DNA of 64,000 bases, from the NCBI GenBank assembly GCA_024741835.1, contig JAENRP010000008.1:80724-144723 (forward strand), in the 5' to 3' direction. The notes below the pieces were generated by a model. It was not told where the DNA came from and did not search any database. It worked only from the letters and a program-made list of their open reading frames with translations. A program made the position numbers and the translations under genes. Positions 33,874 through 47,100 of the stretch are shown piece after piece; position 1 is the stretch's first letter, and each line of letters begins with the position of its first letter. Source of the DNA: Diplocarpon mali. Taxonomy: Eukaryota > Ascomycota > Leotiomycetes > Helotiales > Drepanopezizaceae.

Positions 33874-35534
33874 TATAATGATAGTCGGCCCACCTTCTTC
33901 TTGTTCCGGGCTCGCTTAGAGCCGGGGATGCGAGAAAAGGTACGGGCCCTACCTTCGCCCGCTCAAGACATAATGTTGACCGAAGTAAAGCAGGGGGTGG
34001 GATTGTGTTATACTTTGTAGGAAAGCAGGTACCGAAGTAACTGATGGGTCTTGCAACAATCTTTATCGAAACCTTGCAAAAACATCATACTACGAATAGG
34101 TCAATATTGATCACTAAGTACGGACTGGTAAGGTAAGGGTATCTGAACTCTATTTCGGTAACAGTGCTCTGGAATCCTTTAGCCGTGAAGTAGCAATTTA
34201 CCGGCTATCGATCGCTGTTTTTGGCCTAGTCTCGGTAGTAGAAAAGGTTCATCTATGGATCCTGTGTGAAATTTGGCGTAGTGCCTTCGAGGATTATGGT
34301 ATATCTGTAGAACGTACTATCGTAGAATGCTGCGTACTCTGTAGTGAGAGGGGGGTATTATTAGTACTGATTATGAGTGAAATTTGTTTAGCAATTATAA
34401 TTGTATAATTGTTTTCCGACTTGAAAGAAACCACTAATCAAGTAGCCACCTTACCCTTGCCACTCCTGTAAGGCACGAGTTAGCTATACGGTACAGAGAA
34501 GTACTCTCAATCACCTTATCTGCTTGGTACGGCCTGGGCCTTTTTTGCCCCACTTATGAAAACTATAATGTGTATCTGGAAAATCCGTATTTTGAATACC
34601 ATAACTGCTTTGGAAAATATGAGGCATCTTAAATCAGTAATATTCAGACAAAGCTGCGATAATATCTGTGTTATGATCCTCCTAATGCTAAAATGTGCCC
34701 GATTGCGATACATTCAGAGCTCCGCGTTACGTACCTTTATTGTCATTGGGAAACGAATTCCAAGATATGAAGAAGGTATATTAGAACATCGTATCTTATC
34801 AACATATTAACTTATCGTGCGACGACCAATTGCCGAAAAAGTAAACGTAACCCTATTTAAAAATTCGAAGCCAAGTCCGGACTAGAATCTCGCTTCATCT
34901 GCTACAAGCTTTCACCTGTATAATTACTCATCGCGCCCCGTGCCTACTAAGTTGTAGCTTATGTGAAGTAAAGCATGGCTCCACCTTCTGTCTCTCTATG
35001 GATGCTATTAAGTAAAATAATGCAAGTAAATTTGTGATCTAGCTGGCTTTACATAAGATCCTCCCACCTGCCAAAGTCAATATCAAAACTAGTATTCCCG
35101 CTTCTGCTGCGCTTCTTATAAATACCTAATACATAATCAATATAGTTAGGCAGACGACGACTCAACACGTATATGCGGCGTTTCCAACGAACCTGCAGAC
35201 ACTTACAGACTCTTTGAGAGTCCGCAAAGCCGAGATTGAGTCCTTTTGACTATGAAATCATTAAACCCTGAGTCGAATGCAGCTAGAACTTCCGAAAAAA
35301 TTATAATAAATTTTTTTTCTCCATACTATACTACCTTTACAAATACCTTTACTTTTGACCTCTCCTTGCGTACCCTAGGATTGTTCAAATATATACCTAT
35401 GACTAGAGGAAAGGCTCAATCAAGGATATAAAGGGGAAAAGAGCAGGTTTTAGTATATAAGGAGAAGGAGGAAGGAAAAGGATATACTTTGATGAATTTT
35501 CCTTATCAAAATCGATAAGAAGGGTTATGATAGA

Positions 35535-35625
35535 GAGCCGTCACCTATTAGCAATACGCTTGATACAACGAAATAGATAGCCGCTATTAGCGTAATGGGC
35601 TTATCTTAAAAAAGAGAACCCAGGG
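35535..35625. repeat. Dispersed repeat R2, copy 2
   Basis: Matches 25640-25725 in the same orientation. Short and diverged, with approximate borders. Confidence 0.4.
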
Positions 35626-37073
35626 CGACTCTTGTTAAGGCACCTTCTGAGAACGTACTCGCCCGAGACCTAAAGAGAATTACTATCGACTAAGGTATAG
35701 TTTAGAATTTTCTTTAAGCAATCGAGAACTGTAGGTATGATAGGCTGAGTAGTAAATCGCAAGGTGATTTTCATACTATTTTTCTCCTTATACCTAGTCC
35801 GAATATAGCATTTTCCGCTCGTGCTATATCGTTTTGAACTTGTTGCAGGTAAATGCATATCATATGCTAGTCACATAAATCGGTACCAAGGCGCTAAGGC
35901 CGAGGCACCCAAGTACTTGGATAGTCTCGAGTTCATAGAACTCTCTCTTAGAATAGAAGACAACCAACAACCATCGTTTGCACCTCATACTTTCTCGTGC
36001 ACTCTCCTAGACTACTGTCAGAGCATATCCTAGCTATAAAACTCAAATCGCATATGAAAAGGAGAAAGAAAAAAAAAGAAAAAAAATCGGGATGTTTACT
36101 CGCCTAGAGCTAAGCGATTCCAAATAGTCGCTCGAAGCTCACTGGTAGGAGATCTCCGCTACAGGAGAAAGGCAAGGCAAGCAATTCTGCACACAAGACT
36201 CGAGGATCTTGCAGCCTCTGTACTTAACTCAAGTTTGTTTTCACATCTGCACATCCCTCCCAACCAAGACTCTCCCTACGCTACGGGCGATATATCTGTT
36301 CGTACTGGATCGGAGCAGATGAGAGCCGACGGCTGTCGGGGCAGGCAGATGCAGATCTGGAGGTCGATACCGAGCGGATCAAACACCTCCGCTTCGGTGC
36401 GTGCTCTCCTCTCTATCTCCTCTTCCGAATCAGAAACCCCACGCGCCACATCTTCTCGACTGGTGTGGTTCTTCTTCCGCTTATATCTAGGCGAATAGGC
36501 TCTTGGGAAGCAGATAATCCAGCTGTCTCGCCTGTTGCGCTCCCTTCCTTGTCGTTTTGGTGACTTCGCCAGCTACCTCAACAGAAAACGGCTGTTTCTA
36601 TCTTTGTTAGCTCCTACTTTCGCTCTTTAACCCACGCTATAGATACGGGTCTGTTGCACGAGTTGAGACAAGCTTGTTCATTTGCCCGTAGAAATAGTAA
36701 TTATAATATGCAGTATTATAGGAATGGATGCGTTACTCAGAATAGCCTCGTAGAGGCATGATGCGTGAGTATATCGTCGTATACCAGATGCATTTACGGT
36801 ACGGAGTTAGCTTCTGATCTGGGTGGTGCGGGTAGTTAAGGATTTGGATACGCTTAGTCATGTGTATTTACCGTGATGCTACTTGTGTTGTTTTGATCGG
36901 TAGAACCCCTAAAGAGGTGCTCCACTTCAGGTGAGCCGCGACAGGCACGATTCTTGTGATTGTAATTGGCTTCTCTGGGCGCTGAGATGACCTCTGGAAA
37001 GTGTACAAGTAGGAAGTAGTGATGTCATCCTTACGCCAACACGTCGACATACACGCTGACGAATATATATAAC

Positions 37074-39724
37074 TCACAAGCCTCTCCCGTATACCTCGTC
37101 AATCTCTGTTTGGTAGGCTCCCACGATGGTCCTCCGACTCAACTTCTGCGCCGCAGTCAAGAATCCCTAGAGAAAGAGAGAACTCATATTAGCATGACCT
37201 CCCCTTCCCTTCTCACGCATCCGGGCTAGTCCCCCTTCGGAGAAGAAAAAGAAACAGGACTTACATTGACAGGCGTCCACTCATCATCCGTCAACACCAC
37301 CGCCTCCAAGATCTCAAAACTCGCCAACCCTGCTTTCCTCCCGGTTCTCTGCAATTCCTTGAGCACCAGCTGCTTAATACTGACGTCGTGCACAAGCTGC
37401 TCATAAGTCTTGCCTTCGATGCCGGTCTCTTGTGCGACGCGCTGCAGCGCGACTGGGGCAGGGATTGCAATGGCGAGAGGCTTTTGTGCGGATGCCGAAG
37501 CGTAGACGCAGAGATTCGAGATCAGCGGGGAGGAGCGGTAGATAGACTCAAGCTTCATGGGGTCAGCGCACATCCGTACCTCATCCTCACCCAAAAGAAA
37601 AAAAGGCACATCAGAGAGAGCAGTTGGAAAGAGAGATGCCGAGGAGGGAGGAACAGCAAAACACCTTCTCAAGAGCAATGTACTCCCCGTTAAGCGTCTT
37701 CACCAGATTCTTTTTCCGGTCAATGATCTTCAAGTGCCCGCTCGGCGCCCACTCTCCAATGTCGCCTGTACGGAACCAGCCACCCGGTGCCATCGCCTCC
37801 GCAGTCTCGGCTTCGTTCTCGTAGTACCCTTCCATGACAGGGTCGCCGCGGATCAGGATCTCGCCCCGAGGAGGGTCGTTGTTGGCGAAGTAGCCAGCGT
37901 CGGCGAAGTCGATCAGTTTGATCTCGATACTGCTAGGAATGTCGCCAAGGGTGTCGTCTGTCCATTCGAGCGGATCCTGTAGGGCTCCCATCCTACGTCC
38001 CATAAGCAACGGCACTTGAAGTTCAGTGTCATAAAGGGCAAAACTCACGCGCACGTCTCCGTCAGCCCGTAGCCACTGATTAGCGGCACAAGTGCATACG
38101 AGATGAACCTTCTCGTTTCCCTCCCAAGCGGACCAGCACCGTTAAAACACGCCCTCAGCCTCCCTCCAGTCTCGTCTTTAATCTTGTCGAAAACGGCCCA
38201 GTCAAGCCATCCGGCCAAACCCACGAGACCCTTCTGGCAACACCAAGTTTTCGCTCGCAACGCGCTCCAGAATACGCTGCTGCCCACCATTCCCATCCTT
38301 GCTACGCGGATCTCGATGCCTTTGCGGATGGTTTCCCAGACGGCTGGAACGCCGACCAGGATCGTGGGCCGGAATTCTTTGATATCACCTCGACAGTTCC
38401 TCATGGATAAGTCGGAGATGGTACGTGGAGAGCCATAGCCCATCTTAACACCCCAGTAGAGACAGGCATTCTCGAAGGCAAATTCGAAACTGTGGGCCAG
38501 GGGAAGATACTGGAAGATGGGAGAGTCAACGACCGTTCACTTGTACGCATATTGGAGGAAGTATGGAGAGTAAACGACTCGCAAGAAAGCCAATTGATAG
38601 GAAATGGCCCTTGCCCAGTTGACTCACGGCTAGTACTGAGTCGGAAGGGCTGACGTATTCGGCGAAGATTGATTCCAGACCCGCGAATGCTTGATGTAAG
38701 CTCCTACTTTTGATATACGGATCTGCACTTACTAGACGCAACGACATTCCGGTGCTTCAGTGGCACTCCCTTTGGAGCTCCGGTTGTTCCAGACGTAAAC
38801 ATCAAGCAACACAGATCCTCTGGCTGCGGCGGGACAGCTTTGACCGGGCTTCTCTCCCCCATAGCTCTCAAATGCTCCAGCGGTATGATGGTAATCCGAG
38901 GATACGCATCCCGCAACGCTTTGACATCCTCCTGGCTGATCTCGTGCTGGTCGTTGTAGACCACCCAGTCCAGCGCTTTTGCCTTGCTCAACGGCTTGAC
39001 AAGCTTGCTCAGTAAATCCGGGTCTACGAAGATGACCTTGGCGTGGCTCTGCACGAGAGACATCTCAAGACCCTCCTCCCCTAACGTGGCGTAGGAGGTG
39101 ACGATGGGCATGCTTTGGGTGACGGCGCCTGAGGTGTTAAAATAAGCGAGAGCCCCTGAGCTACTCTAGACCGGGAGGAGAGAAGGTAAATACCATGAGC
39201 AGCTGCCAGCCAATTCGCACTTCGTCCCCGTCAGAAACTCAGCCCTCCGTCCATCCGAAATACCAGGGGTGCAGAGGGAAGTACCTCTTCGCCGCAAAGA
39301 TATGCACACGGTCACCCCTGCCGAGACCCAGTTTCCTATACCCCGCGCCAATCTGAATAGCCCTCTCGAAATACCCGCCAAACGTCGCGTACTCGTACGG
39401 TCCCATCTCGAAGAATGTCCACGTCTTCTCGACCGCCTGCCCTCCCCCCTCGACGATCGGCGTCGCGATCTTATTCTCCACATGCTTCTGGATCAGCTTC
39501 CGCGTGCCCATCGTATCCAGATCACCGAATTTGGCGGCCGAGCGCACGAGGACGTCGTACAGCGTCCTCGTGCCATCGTCCGGGCGGGCCAGAAGCTTAT
39601 AGACGAATTTCGCATTGCGGCGCGGCACGGTCTCGCCTTCTACCACTGGGTGGTCTGTGACGGGGAGAGAGAAGGGAGGCGCTTTGAACATGCCCGGTTG
39701 CACGATTGTTGTCTTGAGCGACAT
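37074..39724 (-). CDS. Long-chain acyl-CoA synthetase (FAA family)
   Basis: Activates long-chain fatty acids to acyl-CoA using ATP. Eight exons give about 697 residues: 39724-39285, 39219-39194, 39128-38733, 38689-38628, 38509-38049, 37992-37665, 37552-37265 and 37166-37074. Exon 2 is only 26 nt, but it restores [20 protein letters not shown]. The third intron is very short (43 nt, AAG acceptor). Motifs are the AMP-binding loop [36 protein letters not shown] and the fatty-acyl signature [19 protein letters not shown]. The length equals yeast Faa1/Faa4. No peroxisomal SKL-type end is present (it ends YGRGL). The decayed acyl-CoA dehydrogenase lies 20 kb away, and no operon-like link is implied. 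Confidence 0.92.
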
Positions 39725-41088
39725 TGCGACGACTTTGGTCCGGTGTCAGTGGGCTGGTAAGGGGACTGGAGGGGAATCTAGTAAGTCATGTATCAGACGA
39801 TGATGGTGTCCGGGGCACGCGTCGTAGGCATAAACTTGGCCTCAGCGGGAAAACTGGAAATCCTGTTTGATGAACCGAGGTGGGTTACACCTGAGTATCG
39901 CGTGCGAGACACTGCTCCATGTGATAACACTGCCCCTGCCAGTGCCTGTATTCTGAACGAGACTCTGGAAATAAAGAACAATATACTTAGTCCATGGGGA
40001 AATAATCTGAGGTTTTCTGTCTGTGCGCTATACTAAAACTTTCTTTTGTGCAGGGGTTTCGATAGGGGGTACTTGAAGCTTAGGAATCAATAACAGTTGA
40101 GATAATTAGAGATTTGATTAGGGAAATGCCAAATGGATATAAAGCGGTGATTGACGCAAAAGGTGGCTATATAAAATACTAAGGAATTTAACAAAAGCAG
40201 CATTGCCAAGAATCTAGTGTGCACAGACAGAAAACCTCAAATTATTTCCCCATGTACTAAGTACTCGGATCGATGACAGGGGCTGTAAACCAGGGCAGGA
40301 TTAATAGTGGACATGGTGTGGGCAGGATTCAGGGGTTAAGCGAAAATCAACATTTGCAGCATCTGATTGAGGTACTTGAACCTTCATGCAAAATCACGCA
40401 GTAGTCTTGGTTCTATTCCTGCAAAAATCTTTCTGCTTTCTAACGGTACATACCATTCAAGGATTTAACATGACCACACCAGCTTCTATCCGAAAGTGCC
40501 GCTTTTCCCCCTCTCAAGCCCCACACTACGCTTCACAGCCCGAGGAACCTCTCCGTCCACGTACCGCGCTCAGGCCAACGATGCGAACCCCCGCTGATCC
40601 GCTTCATAAGGAGTCTTTTCCTCATATATAGATATATATATGTAATAGAGATTTCGTCATCGCCAACCAGGCTCTACACCATACCATACCAACAGCCATC
40701 CTTACCTCTAACCTACCTAGTTCAATCCCGTACGTCGAGAATCCGAGCTCTCACATCGCGCTCCTCTAGCTTTTATAAATATCGGTGAAACCTGCTTAAC
40801 CAGAGTTGTGGGTGAATTGGCTCCTAACGTGTACTCGGGGTGATATCATCAAAATCATCAAGTGGCAGAATTATGTTTTTATTTACGTCTCGAGAGTTCA
40901 AGACACGCCACCAAGCTTGTGAATTTGATGCCAAGGGGCAGATATGATCTGAATATTTACAAGCCATTCATGGAGAATTATACATATAGCCTTTCTCCTC
41001 TTACTATTTCTTCCGCCAGATATAAATCAAGCATCCTAAATTTGAGAGAGGCAGAGGCTATATGCCTTCTGCTTGGAGAGAGATATCC
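39725..41088. other. Intergenic region between synthetase and transporter
   Basis: Contains the acyl-CoA synthetase promoter, one Tc1/mariner derivative (39986-40261) and AT-rich sequence with a TATATA run (40627-40641). No gene was recognised. Confidence 0.6.
39986..40261 (+). mobile_element. Non-autonomous Tc1/mariner derivative (276 bp)
   Basis: Flanked by TA. Its inverted ends are nearly identical over more than 40 bp (both begin CTTAGT, then CATGGGGAAATAAT, then GAGGTTTTCTGTCTGTGC). Inside it keeps about 85 bp of the 5' end and the last codons of the transposase, reading IRDLIREMPNGYKAVIDAKG then GYIKY and a stop, with no stop in that piece. The rest is deleted. It is much less decayed than the copies in the AT-rich blocks, so it probably arrived or was deleted more recently, or escaped RIP by being short. 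Confidence 0.88.
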
Positions 41089-42997
41089 TCAATCTTTCGA
41101 CCCAGCCACATTTTCCAGCCGCTCGGATAGCGGAGAAAAAGATCTATCACCATCAATCTTTCCAGTCTCAACATCATGAACGAGCTTTCCCGAGTGGGTA
41201 ACATTGGCCAGCTCAGGATGTTCAGCCTTCAGCCTTGCAAAATTCCTCTCGGCGTCCCAGACCCACGGCGTCTTGGCAGCAAATAGCAGATCCATCTCCT
41301 CAAGCGTACGCTGGTTTGACTCTGGATACAGTGCCCAGACCATGGGAATCGTGATGACGTTGCTGATGGCAAAGATGTAGAGCGTCTTTTCGTTGATCGC
41401 GTCGAACATGACGGGGCAGAGGAGGGTAAGCCAGCCGTTTCCGATGCTCCAGCCGACCACCCCCCAAGCGTTTCCCTTCGCTCTGACTTCGAGGGGAAAT
41501 ATCTCGGCCGGGTATAGCCAAGGAACTGTCAGCCAGGTAGCACCAAACACGAACGTGAAGATGAAGATCATGGACGCGCCGGCCGCCCCGAACGAGGCGG
41601 CCCTCGCTGTGTCGCCGGCTTCGGTGGCGTTAATTGCAACGCGCGAGAGACCGCCGGCTAGAAACATTGCGATACCCTGACCAATTGACCCCCAGTACAT
41701 CGTCCATCTGCGCCCAATTCGGTCGAGCGTGAAAACACAGATCAAGGTGGAAAACTGCAAAGCATGGATCAGCCGAGGCGGCATGCAAGGCAAAGCACTC
41801 CAATCGTACCATGTAAGTTATGTTGTTGACTCCAGAGATCCATTGTGACTTCTCAGTATTGAAGCCCGCCATCCTGAAGATAGTCGGAGCATCTACGCAG
41901 TATTAATGATGTCGATTGGGTCGGATCGGAGAGGCGGCGAAGAACTTACAGACAGTCACTCCGGCGATACCGACCCACTCCTGCATGATCTGCAGCCAGA
42001 TCACGAGCTGGACTCTCCTGCCGGTGTGTAAGTCTCCCGACCCCTGACCGGTGAACATCGCCCAGTACGAGGTTCGGTTGCCTGCCTGCTTCTCCAATTC
42101 CGAAACATTGCAGATGTCCTGAAACTCGGCCTCGGCCTGGATCTTGTCCTCGCCCTCATCACCTCGAAGCCTCCCGAGAACATAACGAGCCTCGTCGCCA
42201 CGCCCGACCTTCACAAGCCATCGTGGTGATTCGGGGAACCACCAGACGGCGGAGAGGAGGATTAGGAGCGGGATAATCTGGAACGCGATGGGGAATCTCC
42301 ACCGGATAGGAGACGCTCCATCATCTATAAACGACAGACCACTACGCCTGATCAGCAACGACCAAGGGCTCGACAGAGATGAGGCTTACAACTCAAGCCA
42401 GTAAGCCACCACCACGCCGAAGATATTGAGCGTAAACTCAATGGCAATGAATTGCCCTCTGCTCGTGTGCGGTACACTCTCCGTCGCCCACACGGGCACA
42501 ATCGCATTCAGAATCCCCGTCCCGAATCCGTTAATCAAGCGTGCTAGGGGAGTATCAGCACCAACACCAACCTCTCGGTCGTCGTTGACGGACATACCGA
42601 AGATCATCCAGATGTGATTCTGCGCAGAGCACTGCAAGACTGCCCCGAAAACCCCCCAGGCAGCACCAAGGGCGATTGTCTTGACCCGGCCAATCCTCTC
42701 ACCCACCCACCCGCCTGCCAACGCCCCAAACATTGTCCCGAGGTAGTAGACCGAGACTATGCCACCTTGTAGCAGACTGTTCGTGACCACCGGGGTGTTG
42801 GGAGACCCGTCTATCGTCTCGACGTGACCGAATCCCATCAGCTCGATGTAGTCCTTTGCATTGTTGACGCCGCCCATCATGCCCTGGTCGTATCCGAAGA
42901 AGAAGATGGAGAGGCCGGCGATGCAGTTGATGGCTACCAGAAGCCTTCGCTTCTGCAGCACATGAGCCACATTCCACGAGTTGATTTGGTGACCCAT
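41089..42997 (-). CDS. MFS sugar:H+ symporter family transporter
   Basis: Twelve-helix plasma-membrane transporter of the sugar porter family. Five exons give 564 residues: 42997-42598, 42543-42390, 42341-41950, 41892-41810 and 41754-41089. Introns are 54, 48, 57 and 55 nt. The first is open in frame, but its removal joins MIF-ARLINGFGTG. Signatures are FFGYDQGMMGGV in helix 1, GGWVGERIGR after helix 2, WWFPESPRWL, LDRIGRRWT, and YPAEIFPLEVRAKGNAWG before helix 10. The N-terminus resembles hexose and glycerol/STL1-like carriers, but the substrate cannot be read from the sequence. For intron 2, TAG is chosen as the acceptor because it gives WLEFGLSFID; a CAG six bases upstream would give WLELRSGLSFID. 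Confidence 0.9.
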
Positions 42998-44186
42998 TTT
43001 CCACCGGCGGGGGAGGGTGGAAGAAGTTGCAGCACCTTCTCTGGTTGAAGGGACGATGAAGCAAGTCAGTTGAGTATATGTATGTAGAACGAACCGGGGG
43101 AAGCTTGCATTTTGTGATTGTCCTGACCAGCTCCAACACAGGACGCCGCCTGCGTCGAATTCCGAGGAGGCGTCTCTGGGACTCTCGACCCCGCAAGCGA
43201 CTTGACGGAATCTGAGATTCTTTGGGTCGAGCTGCCGGCGAGCACGTCGGGTTATGACGGCGTCCGACGGTCATGTGCAGAGTGGGGTCGAACACTTCAC
43301 TTGTCGCGCCCACCATCGGGGCGCGTGAGTCAACAGGAACACGAAACCGTCACACGCGCACCAATGGGGAGCCGCACCACAACACCGCAACTCCTTCAGA
43401 AGCCTTCAAAAGCCTTCAAAAGCCTCCAGAGCCCGGGCACGGGAAGGCGAGAAATGCGCCCTGCGCATCTGGGATGGAGCCGCCCGCTCTCCGCGTTTAC
43501 CCCGCCCCCTGAATTTCTCGCTTATCACACCCCTTGCAAAGACAACAAAACCTGGCTACCCGCTCAGCACCCAGCCGGCCTTCACAGAGTGGACATTCCG
43601 CGTCCTGGCTACCACTCGGCATCGTACCACGGCTCGTGCCTATCTTGGAATCCTATCTGGTGACCTGAGAGGTAAAACAACACTCTCACTACCAGCCCTC
43701 CAGTCTCGGTACGCGTAAAACAGAATCCCAGAGCACGCAATCAAGCGCGAGCTCTGGAAACATGTAGGTGACAACCATATTCAACACCCTCGATTCTACC
43801 ATCCCACCTACCACCAGGCGTCGCGCCTGGATCTCAAGTGGGGGGCTCAAAGCCATGGAGAGTCAAGACAACATCGCGAACAGGCAAAAAGGCCAGTAGA
43901 CCTCTTTCACGATCCTGTGGGCAAATTTCGAAATGTTGACTCAGACCACCCATAGGCTCGTAATAGCTGGGATCAAAAACTTGAGAGGCCTGCAGAGGTC
44001 TGATCCTGGAAGTCTGAGCGAGAAGACCCCTGCTGGGGACCCAAACACTGCTCCTGCATGGCTCCGGTACCGACATATGAGCACATTGCAAACACGCGAG
44101 CAGTAGGGAGACGGGCCGAGAAATACGATAATCCGTTCATGATACAAACGCATGCTTTTCTGTATTTTGGTTCCATGTAAGGCTAA
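42998..44186. other. Intergenic, promoter of the transporter
   Basis: GC-moderate sequence between the transporter start and the NCL1 3' end. Short frames on both strands have no recognisable domain. Confidence 0.5.
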
Positions 44187-47100
44187 TCATGACAAACCAC
44201 CTACTTGTCCCTCGATACCCCCCATTCCGTTCAACTGCTGTTCCGGCCCCCCCGTATCCTCGCCCTTGGCGATCTTCTGCGCCCGAACATCAGGAATGCC
44301 GGCCTGGTCGGGGTCCGCCACAATGGTGCCATATGGGCCAGGCTTCATGACACCTTCCATCAGGGTGTCATCGACGGGAGCAGCCGACTCGATGGCGGCT
44401 GAAGTATCGACCTTGAGCTCTCCGTCCTCGACCTTGAAGCCCGGGGCCACGGCATCTGATTCTTCCGTGGGTTTCTTCGCCGATAGTTGATTATTGATCA
44501 GCGGAGTCGTGTCGTTGAATATCCGCAGCAACATAGCCGTCCGGTCCTCCTTCGCCAGCATGAGATTAAGCGAGTGAAGACTTCGCCACAGCGGCAGGAC
44601 CATGCGGTCTTGGAAGCCGTCAGGATCATCGCTCGGCTCGATCCGGAGAACGCAGCAACCCATGCCGATGTTATTGACGCGCTCGCCGATCTCGCCCAGG
44701 TTCTTCCATGCGCCGTCAGAGAGCTTGGGGAACATCTCGATCAGCAGCGAGCGGAGCGTCTCTTTCTTATAGAGACGGACGACGCGCTCTTCGCCGACGT
44801 AGCCTTCGAGAATGGGCATCCCCTCGGATTGGATACGCCATTTGCATACACCTTCGGCTTGCACGTCTTGCTTCATGAACATCTTGACACCGCCGTGGAC
44901 AAACTTAATGCCCTTGCCTTCATTCTCGGTAAGAATATCGCGGATCAGGGCTGAGGTGTAGTAGATAGTCTTTGCTGGTTCGCCCTCGGCATTGCGCACT
45001 AGGAAACGGTCTTTGGGGAAGCGAGGTGACAAGTGGTAGAATTTCTCTACGGCTTGGACCTGTGCGTGATCTGTTGGAATGTACTTGAAGGGCTCTTCGA
45101 ATTGCTGGCCAGCTCTATTCTGTCTCCGGGGAGCGTCGAGTCGCATATCGCCAGGGCGCGTGGTGAGATCAAGCTCGGCTCCGGGCGGAGGAGGATAATG
45201 AACCTGCCTATTCTCAAGCCCTGGCTCCGCAGGTTCATCGACGTCCTCTTTGACTTTCAGCTTCTTAGTCTCCATGACGGCATCAATGATAGGCTCATCC
45301 TCAGCAGGGCGCTTCAGGTTATTGGCTGTCGCATCCGGCTCTGGATTAGCTTGATTCTGTCGAGCGACAGGTGTTACCTCAGCTTCGGAGTTCTAACGAC
45401 GACGAAGTCAGTACTGATTATATCCACGACCATCAAGACACCGGGATGCAGAGAGTTCAAAACTCAGGCATTCAGACAACGAGTGAGCCTTTGCTACTAC
45501 AATAATTTCTGCGGTCTGCGACGTCAAGGTATACATTCGGCAAGGGCGGCCATGAGAAAGGAGCCAGGGACGCCAAGACGATATAAAGCACGTAAAACAA
45601 CTTACGATGATTGGCCGGGTCAAAGCATCAGCAGCCTCGATCTTTGGCGCGACTGAATCTCCATCTGCAGGGGTAGGCTGAGCCATGATCTCGTCAACGA
45701 TAGCAGTGATGGGTGGCTTCGGTTCGATCTTCTTGGACTCTGATTCAGGCTTGGCCTTGAACTCGATCTGCTTCTCCAAAATGGCAATGAAGAATCCGCC
45801 GGTATCTTGCAGATGCGCATAAACTCTCATGCATCTATCGAAAGGGATCTTCGATTCACTGGGTGTGAACATGCCCTCGACGAGCTTCTCAGAAGCTGGT
45901 GTCGCACCATACTCTTCGTGATGCTTTTGCACCTCCTCCCACGAGTACCAGACCTTACCATTCTTGTCCATTATGCTCCAGTTGCTCAGGCCCTCACGTC
46001 TCTTCAGCAGAGGTAAGTGCTCATCGCTGGGCAAGAGTTGAACCTTCTCTAGGCCACCACACCTTTCGATGGCGGAAGCTACTACGGCCTCGTTCTCGAC
46101 CGGATTCATACTGCATGTAGAATAGACTACACGACCGCCAGGCTTGAGCATCTGGAGCGCTCTAACCAGGATGCGGACTTGTGTGACATAGAGACCAAGT
46201 GCATTTCCTGGACCCCAATCCTTCCAGAGATTGACATTCTTTCGCAATGTACCGTCTCCTGAGCACGGCACGTCGGCCAAGATGCGGTCAAACTTGAGGT
46301 ACCGATTGGTAGCGGGATTCTCGGGAGTAGGTGGAAGCTTGATGGAAGGGAACATCGTAGCATCGTGGTTGGTGACAATCAGGTTCGGTGAGCACAGCCG
46401 CTTCAGTTGATGGATCAACATATGGCTTCGTTTGTAATCGGAGTCATTTGCGATCAACAATCCCGTAGCTCTCCCATTGTCACTCGCATCAGCCTCGAAC
46501 TCGGCATCATCCAGAGCATCGGCGCCTGGGCTGATTTCACGGCCGTCCTCTGTGGCATGATCCCGCAGCGACTTTCGCATTCGTGCCTCTTCTCCTCGGT
46601 GAACCATCTCTAGCAGTTGCGCAGCCTTACTACCTGGCGCGGCGCACATATCGAGGACTGTCATCCCAGGCTGAAGGTCCATCACCAAGGGCGGGATCAT
46701 ACTAACAACCTCCTGTCTGCTGATGTTTCCGACGCTCGTCTCAGACACTAGGAACTTTTGGAAAGCTGCGAAAGGGGGAAACTTCCGAACAACGTTCTTG
46801 GGGGTTGTCATCCACCATGCGAGCTCGTCTGGGTACCATGGCACTGGAAGGGGAGGTGTCACGAGAGTTCCGTCATAGTGAGAGATCGTGGAGATTTCGG
46901 GGATGTATCGCTCTTTGAGAAGCTTCTGCACAGCCAGCGCATGTCTGTAGAAAGTCAACAATTGGCCAATGGCGCAAAAATTAACGTCACATACCCTTTC
47001 GACCCCGCGAAACGGAAGCTGTTAGGCAACTCGCGCTTATAGGCATTCCAGAAATCGTCTCTCTCCTCGTTTGAAATCCTCAACACGGTATTGTAATACC

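Larger units (their letters stand above)
32146..37073. repeat. AT-rich, repeat-decayed block 2
   Basis: 4.9 kb of low-GC DNA with dense stops. It contains the largest Tc1/mariner copy and one copy of repeat R2. 33880-35500 and 35630-36230 hold only short frames and nothing recognised. GC rises from about 36230, where a 250-bp GC-richer patch has no recognisable product. Confidence 0.8.
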
